The position numbers and the translations under genes are program-made. The notes below the pieces were generated by a model that ran no database searches, was not told the origin of the DNA, and saw nothing but the letters and a program-made list of their open reading frames with translations. From Triatoma infestans (Eukaryota > Arthropoda > Insecta > Hemiptera > Reduviidae): DNA of 64,000 nt. This document shows, in pieces, positions 58,138 through 64,000 of the stretch. The stretch's first letter is position 1. Each line of letters opens with the position of its first letter. The stretch spans positions 62,001 to 126,000 of the forward strand of contig JAAEAF010000225.1 of the NCBI GenBank assembly GCA_011037195.1, read 5' to 3'.

Positions 58138-58995
58138 TACACCTCCGAGTCAACAGTCAAACCATCATTCGATAAACAAACATTTTTACAATATAACCCT
58201 TCTGAAAGAAGAAAGTATTAGATGGTTTTTCCAGTAAAAGATGAATGTACAGTCAACAGTCAAACCATCATTCGATAAACAAACATTTTTACAATATAAC
58301 CCTTCTGAAAGAAGAAAGTATCAGATGGTTTTTCCAGTAAAAGATGAATGTACACCTCCGAGTCAATAGTCAAACCATCATTCGATAAACAAACATTTTT
58401 ACAATATAACCCTTCTGAAAGAAGAAAGTATTAGATGGTTTTTCCAGTAAAAGATGAATGTACACCTCCGAGTCAATAGTCAAACCATCATTCGATAAAC
58501 AAACATTTTTACAATATAACCCTTCTGAAAGAAGAAAGTATTAGATGGTTTTTCCAGTAAAGATGAATGTACACCTCCGAGGCAATAGTCAAAACCATCA
58601 TTCGATAGTAAACATTTTTACAATATAACCCTTCTGAAAGAAGAAAGTATTAGATGGTTTTTCCAGTAAAAGATGAATGTACAGTCAACAGTCAAACCAT
58701 CATTCGATAAACAAACATTTTTACAATATAACCCTTCTGAAAGAAGAAAGTATTAGATGGTTTTTCCAGTAAAAGATGAATGTACACCTCCGAGTCAATA
58801 GTCAAACCATCATTCGATAAACAAACATTTTTACAATATAACCCTTCTGAAAGAAGAAAGTATTAGATGGTTTTTCCAGTAAAAGATGAATGTACAGTCA
58901 ACAGTCAAACCATCATTCGATAAACAAACATTTTTACAATATAACCCTTCTGAAAGAAGAAAGTATTAGATGGTTTTTCCAGTAAAAGATGAATG
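58138..58995 (+). repeat. Eight-copy tandem array, 103/110-bp units
   Basis: AAACCATCATTCGATA recurs at 58159, 58262, 58372, 58482, 58592, 58694, 58804 and 58907. Unit lengths are thus 103, 110, 110, 110, 102, 110 and 103. Two unit types alternate. The long one carries CACCTCCGAGTCAATAG; the short one CAGTCAACAG. The units are nearly identical. One frame of the unit reads NITLLKEESIRWFF, which resembles the linker after the endonuclease in RTE-type proteins, so the array may be an expansion of a piece of the adjacent LINE. Confidence 0.9.
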
Positions 58996-59094
58996 ATTAA
59001 CCAGACAAGGATTTTTAGGGGAGAACAGAAGAAATTTACTATTATCATAGAGGAAATATAAAGAAAAGTGTTTTTGAAGCACTTGGAGTGACCA

Positions 59095-59345
59095 AACCAA
59101 GTGTATTTGTGTGAGCGTATATGTTCTTTAAACCTGTCTTTGAGGCGTATTCCGGTCTGGCCTATGTGCGTGCTATTGCATTCGGGGCAAGAGAGTTTGT
59201 ATATGCCCTTTCGCCATACAGGTTGGTTTTTGAGTATGTGTGCATAAATTGATTAAAAGTTCATTGTTTGTTCTGAATGCTGTTCTCAAGCCTAGTTTTT
59301 TGAAAAAGTTTGTAAGCCGCGTTCCCTATGTAGTTAAACTGGCGA
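59095..59345 (-). pseudogene. Penelope-like GIY-YIG endonuclease fragment
   Basis: The minus strand reads GIYKLSCPECNSTHIGQTG, then RLKDRFKEHIRSHKY. GIY and HIG are the two halves of the GIY-YIG signature, with the catalytic Arg and the Glu-His of KEH following. CPEC gives the Cys pair typical of Penelope-like proteins. Further upstream in another frame is FFKKLGLRTAFRTNN, the usual lead-in. A frameshift lies near 59222. It is separate from the element at 3959. Confidence 0.78.
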
Positions 59346-59575
59346 ATATAAAGCATACTTAACACCATTATAAAATTTAGTTATAAATTATCCTTCAAAA
59401 CATGCTATTTATTTTACACTACTTTCTAATGTCTAATCATAATTTATAATAATTCTGTTGTCATTAAACATACACACAAAGTAACATAACCTTAAAACCT
59501 CTGCACATACATACAATCAACAAACCAACAAGTGTCGAGTTGAAGTGAATTCTATACATGAACTTGATAAATTTA

Positions 59576-59620
59576 CTCTGACGATGGATGAAAATCCGAA
59601 CCCGCTCAGGAATAAAAGGA
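59576..59620 (+). ncRNA. Degenerate hammerhead-like motif near Penelope fragment
   Basis: CTCTGACGATGGATGAAAAT, then CCGAACCCGCTCAG. CTGACGA fits CUGANGA, and GGAT/ATCC forms a stem II with a GAAA loop. GAAACCGGTC has decayed to GAACCCGCTC. It lies about 230 bases from the GIY-YIG fragment, on the opposite strand. Confidence 0.38.
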
Positions 59621-59919
59621 ATATGCATGCTACGCCGGATAAAATACAGAGAATAGAAGTTAATTCAGAAAAAATTAGAGCAAATAGTTAATTGCAATAA
59701 GTATAAGCAATAAATATTGAATTAATAAAGAATGTGGAGAAAAGTGGGTTCATTTATTAAAAAAGCCTGATGATAAAATTGTGCGATCGCAATTCTCCTA
59801 ACCAGGAGTAAGAGAAAGTAATGGTATAAAACTGAATCTCGAACTAACAACTAGTCCTGGACTTTAGATATTCCTAACATGTCAAGGCTATAATTAATTT
59901 GATTGTTTTTGCACTATAG

Positions 59920-60077
59920 GCTACACCAGTAAGAGCAGTAGAGAATGGTCGAAGAATGTCTGTGGCCAGCATGAAATCATCTATACTACCTGGGAGTGTT
60001 GCGTTTACTAATCAAGCTTTTGTAAGTCAACCAGAGTTACCAATAACGCATCAGCAGCCTACACCCACACTGAGGCG
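59920..60077 (+). CDS. Tetraspan membrane protein, tail exon
   Basis: After TTTTTGCACTATAG the exon reads ATPVRAVENGRRMSVASMKS, then SILPGSVAFTNQAF and a Pro/Gln-rich end. RRMSVAS is a good basophilic-kinase-type site. It ends in phase 2, and the Arg codon is completed in the next exon. Confidence 0.82.
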
Positions 60078-60246
60078 GTAAGTTTTCAGCTTTGTAATTA
60101 TTTACTGTTAACTAAGTAGTTTTGGAGGAAACCAGTGATATTTAGAATGCCATGCGCAGTGGGTATCTAAGTGAGTATTACCTGCAACATAAAACAAAAT
60201 GCAGGATAACTGACAATTGTTTTCAGTGTTTTCTATCGGTTTACAG

Positions 60247-60676
60247 ATCGATGTCAGTGGTTTCCTTACCACCCATGTTACATCCATTACCTGCACCCCA
60301 ACCATTCGGCAACGAATTCAACGCTTCGCTGTTTGATACTCGTTTGCGATCTTCATTACGCAGTCGATCTATGTTAGATTTACGTGAAGTTGGCCGGCAG
60401 CGAATTTTAAGCACGCCACAATCCCGTCCACAATATACACGCAGCTTAGATCGACCGTCGAGAAGACATCGTCAACAATATCATCATCATCGTTCTATGG
60501 GAGGCTTCTTTCCAGCGGTGGCTGGAGATAGAATGAGTTGTGGTTATTTCGCTGTACCTGTGACTGGTTTCTTATTGGATCCGCATGGTAAAGTGGCTTA
60601 TGTACATGATCCGACAGGTAGTAGAACATCTTTAGGTTCTGATGATATGCATAAATATAGAGATGTGGCTCTATGA
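60247..60676 (+). CDS. Tetraspan membrane protein, last exon
   Basis: After ATCGGTTTACAG the exon encodes about 143 residues to a stop at 60674-60676. It starts RSMSVVSLPPMLHPLPAPQP, continues with SSLRSRSMLDLREVGRQ and a basic RRHRQQYHHH stretch, and ends GSRTSLGSDDMHKYRDVAL. Several RxxS sites are present (RSMSV, RSRSM, RSMGG, SRTSL). The tail looks intrinsically disordered and cytoplasmic, and its last residues could bind a partner. Codon use and the long uninterrupted frame support real coding sequence. Confidence 0.9.
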
Positions 60677-61390
60677 TAGCACTACAAATGTGCAGTATTA
60701 TTTGTTAAAACATTTAGTACATAGTTATAAAATATAGGCTATTTTACTGTGTAACAATTTGTCATTGTCTAGTCTCTCCATTGTTGCAAATACTCCATTG
60801 TACAGTCTCGTTAAGAAAGTTTCTGACTGAAAAGATCCAATATGCCTTAAGGCATGCTATGATATCCAAAAAGTTTGATACATTGAAATGTTGTTCGACA
60901 TAAATTTAGTCTGTCATGGCTTTGCCTATTCAATGAGTACCTGAATCAATTTCCGTCACATAATTCTCCGTACTGGTGGATAAAGATGTGCCAGTGGTAA
61001 AATTCAATTTGTTAATTGAATTTTAAATGATGTTATTTTCTACAATTACAATGAACCCCGGCAAAGGGACGTAAGAGAGAGTATAAAAGGGTTGCCCCTA
61101 TCTTTGAACAAAGTTTAAATTGGAATTACAATATACTTCGCATAGTCTGTAACAGACTCGGGTTCTTTATCGATAAATGCAATTTTAATTTTATGTTCAA
61201 AAGTATTATTTTTTTTACTAACAAAAACAACAAAAAACTTCCAACTTAGTATTTCCTATTCTGTTGCCTAAGGTTGATTCTTTAATTGAGAACATGACCA
61301 GTTTTTTTTTTTTTTTAATTTTTACCCGAATTTCATTTCTGTTGTAAATAGAAAATTTATTTACTAATTGTATTGACTTTTTACATTTTT
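60677..61390 (+). other. Probable 3' untranslated region
   Basis: Follows the stop codon directly. I see no clear AATAAA within the first few hundred bases, so the end is not defined. No other gene seen. Confidence 0.45.
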
Positions 61391-62046
61391 ACTTACTCTC
61401 ACTCCTAGTAGGAGGAAGTATTGTAATCGTGTCAAATTTTCGATATAGAATTTTCACCAGAAATATCCGTTTTAGATCCCCTGAGTCCAAAAAGGTGATT
61501 TTTAGCAAATGGTCTCTGCGTGTGTGAGAACAGCATAGCTCAAAAACGAAAAACCGTAGGAAGTTGAAACCTGATATTCCGTTTAGGTATGGCGTCTGAC
61601 AGTACGTTATCTGTCAAAATTCCTCAACTGGAAGTACCACTTTACTAGTTTTTTTTTTACTTTTGTGCGTTTTTCTCAAAAATGGCTCCGACGATTTTCT
61701 TCAAACTTGGTGTATAACACTACCCATACAAAGAGCTTCAACATGTTTATTTGAAACATTTCTCTAGGAAAATTCATTTAAGGGCTGTTATAGGGGGGGT
61801 TAGGTTTTCATCTAAAGTGCTATTTCAATTTATTAGACAATTCTGTCATCCAAACAAAATTAATTAGAAATAAATAAATGGCCAAAATTTCGAGTTTCAA
61901 GAAAATTAGTAAACTGGAAGTGCGCTTTTACTGAAGTTTTCGACAAATTTTATGAAATTTGGTACACAAACTATAAAATTTGTCAATTATAATTTTGAGA
62001 ACTGCAGTAAGAGAAAGTTGTGTGAGTGTTTCACACCAGATTTTTT
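61391..62046 (+). mobile_element. HINE-like element, copy E
   Basis: The 5' end is ACTTACTCTCACT...TAGTAGGAGGAAGT, an imperfect palindrome. The body has one internal unit with AATGGCTCCGACGATTTTCT. The 3' end has CAGTAAGAGAAAGT (to 62018) and the intact hairpin GTGTGAGTGTTTCACACC, then T6. About 656 bp. It is among the best preserved 3' ends. Confidence 0.75.
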
Positions 62047-64000
62047 AATTTTATAAGTAATACAGTTTCGATAATACAATCTTTTACATTTTTTAATCGA
62101 TTACTGATTGATTTTATTACCAATTGATTGCTTATTGGCACTATCGATCGATTACCTAAGTATAGTAATTACAAAAAAAAAGGATCGTTTTAATTTTATT
62201 TTTATTTAGAATTCCTTAGCTCTGAGATTTACTATTCGGTTTTAGGGTTCTATTGCAGAAATCCTTGATTCAAATTTAATGGAGAAGTATCGCAATTATA
62301 GAGGCAGTAAAACATCTGTCAAAACTTCGGTCCAATCTGGCTTTCCTGGGGGGCTGACATTCTGCAAACTTGGCAGTCAGTAGTAATCTGCTCAAGCCTC
62401 TCTCTTGGAGAATAGAGCAAGTCACATGGGAGTTGTGGGAAAGGAGAAGGTGAAGATTTTGTGCCAATAGGAAGGAGTTCCCCGCACTGATTTCAACTCA
62501 CAAAATTGTAGAGCTCCCTTAAGGAGCACTTAAAGATCATTAGAGAAGCTATGTGATCATTACTGCTTTCAGTAACCCCTACTATGGTCAGCTTGTCATG
62601 CTAATCGGTCTATTATGTATGTACACCAGTGCGAAGGTAATAGTATTATTGCATCTGCATTATTTACATTCTCATGTTGCCAAGATGAATTTTGGAATAA
62701 TACGATTTTGCTTTCCCCTTTTTAAAAGATTAAGATTTTTTTCTTCTCTTTTTGAACAATGTAAAAACTCCTTGTGTATTATTTCCAGCACACTTTTGAT
62801 TGTATCAGACTGAAAGGAACCGTGTCGGACATGTTGCCTATTTAGCGGGAATGTACGAAAAATATAGTTGAAAAAACTAATCATGCAAATTTAAGACTTG
62901 CACCGCTAGATCAATAACTAACGAAATTTACCCTATGTACCCATATTTCTTCTTACCCTATGTGCCAGGTTAACCAAATGATAATTTTAAGCAAATAAAT
63001 AGAACATAATATTATTTTTTTAACTATTATATATTTGTGTATATGTTGTACAAATATATTATATATCTAAATTTTATTTAGAATGTTACATTCCATGCAT
63101 ACAACACCTGTTGTTTATATAATCTAGGAAATCTTTTTATATCAATTGTAACAAAAATATTTAATAAAAAAAATTCAAATTTATTTTTATTTAAAAAATA
63201 TGTGCTAAAAATATGTTTTATAAAATGGCTAAAAAAATATGGGCATATTATTATTTCTCCAGTCTTTTCTCTATTTCAGTGCGAAATCTAGGCATCAGAT
63301 AGTGCGGCCACTCCTGGAAGTGTTTTACCTGCAATATACATGAAATCTGATTTTCTACAAAGTAGGCGGAGAGCAATTTTTACTTAAATATTTTTAGGTA
63401 ATCTTAATACATATCAGTGTTGAAGCTGAACAAAAATTCTGTAAACAGAATAAATGTTCAAGAATTGTTCAGATCAAGGTCCCTCGTTGCAAAAACCCCA
63501 CCAAAACAAGATAACACTAACAGAAAGTAAACAAAAAAAAATCAATAAAAAATAGTTCAAATAATTTAGGTATCATCATGGGATCCGTCAGTATCTTATA
63601 AGTCAAAATTCCTAAACTTATAGTAAACGCAATATTAGTTCGAGTTGTCTGTGATTTTTACTTATTCTAGGCCGCTCAGAATTCTGGGAACATTCAATTT
63701 CAAAATTTTAACAAAAAAGCTTACATTTCTCTAATAAGAGAAAATAAAAGATTTTATGTGAAAACTCGGCATTTCTCTATTTTTGATTCTCATAAAGTTC
63801 CTACAAATTGGGGACATTTACCAAATTGTCCTCAATATTAGCGAGCTACCTGAAATGTATTATTTATTGAAATGGCGGGCGGTATAAGGGGGAAAGTAAA
63901 AAAAAAACCCAATAATTAAAAATTAAAGTCAATTTCTCTGAAAAATATTTTGATTTAACATGTCTATATATGTTATAAAAAACTGTGGTTATAGTTTGAA
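62047..64000. other. Intergenic stretch, no recognised gene
   Basis: AT-rich. A HINE-like fragment lies at about 63565-63640 (TTTAGGTATCATCATGGGAT, then GTCAAAATTCCTAAACT). A GC-richer patch at 62330-62540 has a short minus-strand open frame that I cannot place. Confidence 0.45.

Noticed and set aside
1..64000. CRISPR arrays, bacterial operons, rRNA genes
   Set aside because: The only regular tandem array (58138-58995) has no conserved repeat with unique spacers, and nothing else in the window resembles these features.

Overview
The window looks like nuclear DNA of an arthropod, most likely an insect. It is AT-rich, has small exons with GT/AG introns, and is packed with decayed transposable elements. 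No bacterial, organellar or rRNA sequence was recognised. I cannot name the species.

Two host genes are supported, both on the + strand. The first is a fatty acyl-CoA reductase (FAR). Its visible exons are at 159-407, 17406-17551, 17648-17757, 18496-18688, 19754-19993, 22743-23000 and 25516-25663 (stop), with poly(A) signals just after. The Rossmann N-terminus must lie upstream of base 1. The second encodes a four-helix membrane protein with a long basic, Ser/Arg/His-rich tail. Its exons are at 52445-52499, 52619-52707, 52787-52882, 52983-53045, 56788-56874, 59920-60077 and 60247-60676 (stop). Its first exon is not proven; 36577 is a candidate start.

Most of the rest is mobile DNA. A fairly complete non-LTR retrotransposon with an intact ORF1 fills 6.8-12.05 kb. 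A minus-strand RTE-like LINE (12.78-16.64 kb) is interrupted by a second LINE fragment and by a Helentron-like element. A Jockey element lies at 43.9-47.3 kb. An RNase H-bearing LINE tail lies at 48.4-48.9 kb. A second Jockey-like LINE (53.1-55.3 kb) is split by a solo LTR with a 5-bp target duplication. An RTE endonuclease fragment (57.4-58.1 kb) runs into an eight-copy tandem array. A tRNA-derived SINE is at 47.7 kb.

Two repeat systems stand out. One is a family of inverted-repeat elements whose arms carry outward-facing hammerhead-ribozyme-like motifs. One member (3959-5746) also carries the end of a Penelope-like GIY-YIG endonuclease domain, and three members have 10-12 bp target duplications. 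The other is a multi-copy non-autonomous family with the layout of Helentron-associated elements (HINE/DINE-1 type): a 5' subterminal palindrome, a central GT microsatellite, a 3' inverted copy of the subterminal repeat, and a 3' hairpin. Copies and fragments occur across the window, many in the introns of both genes.
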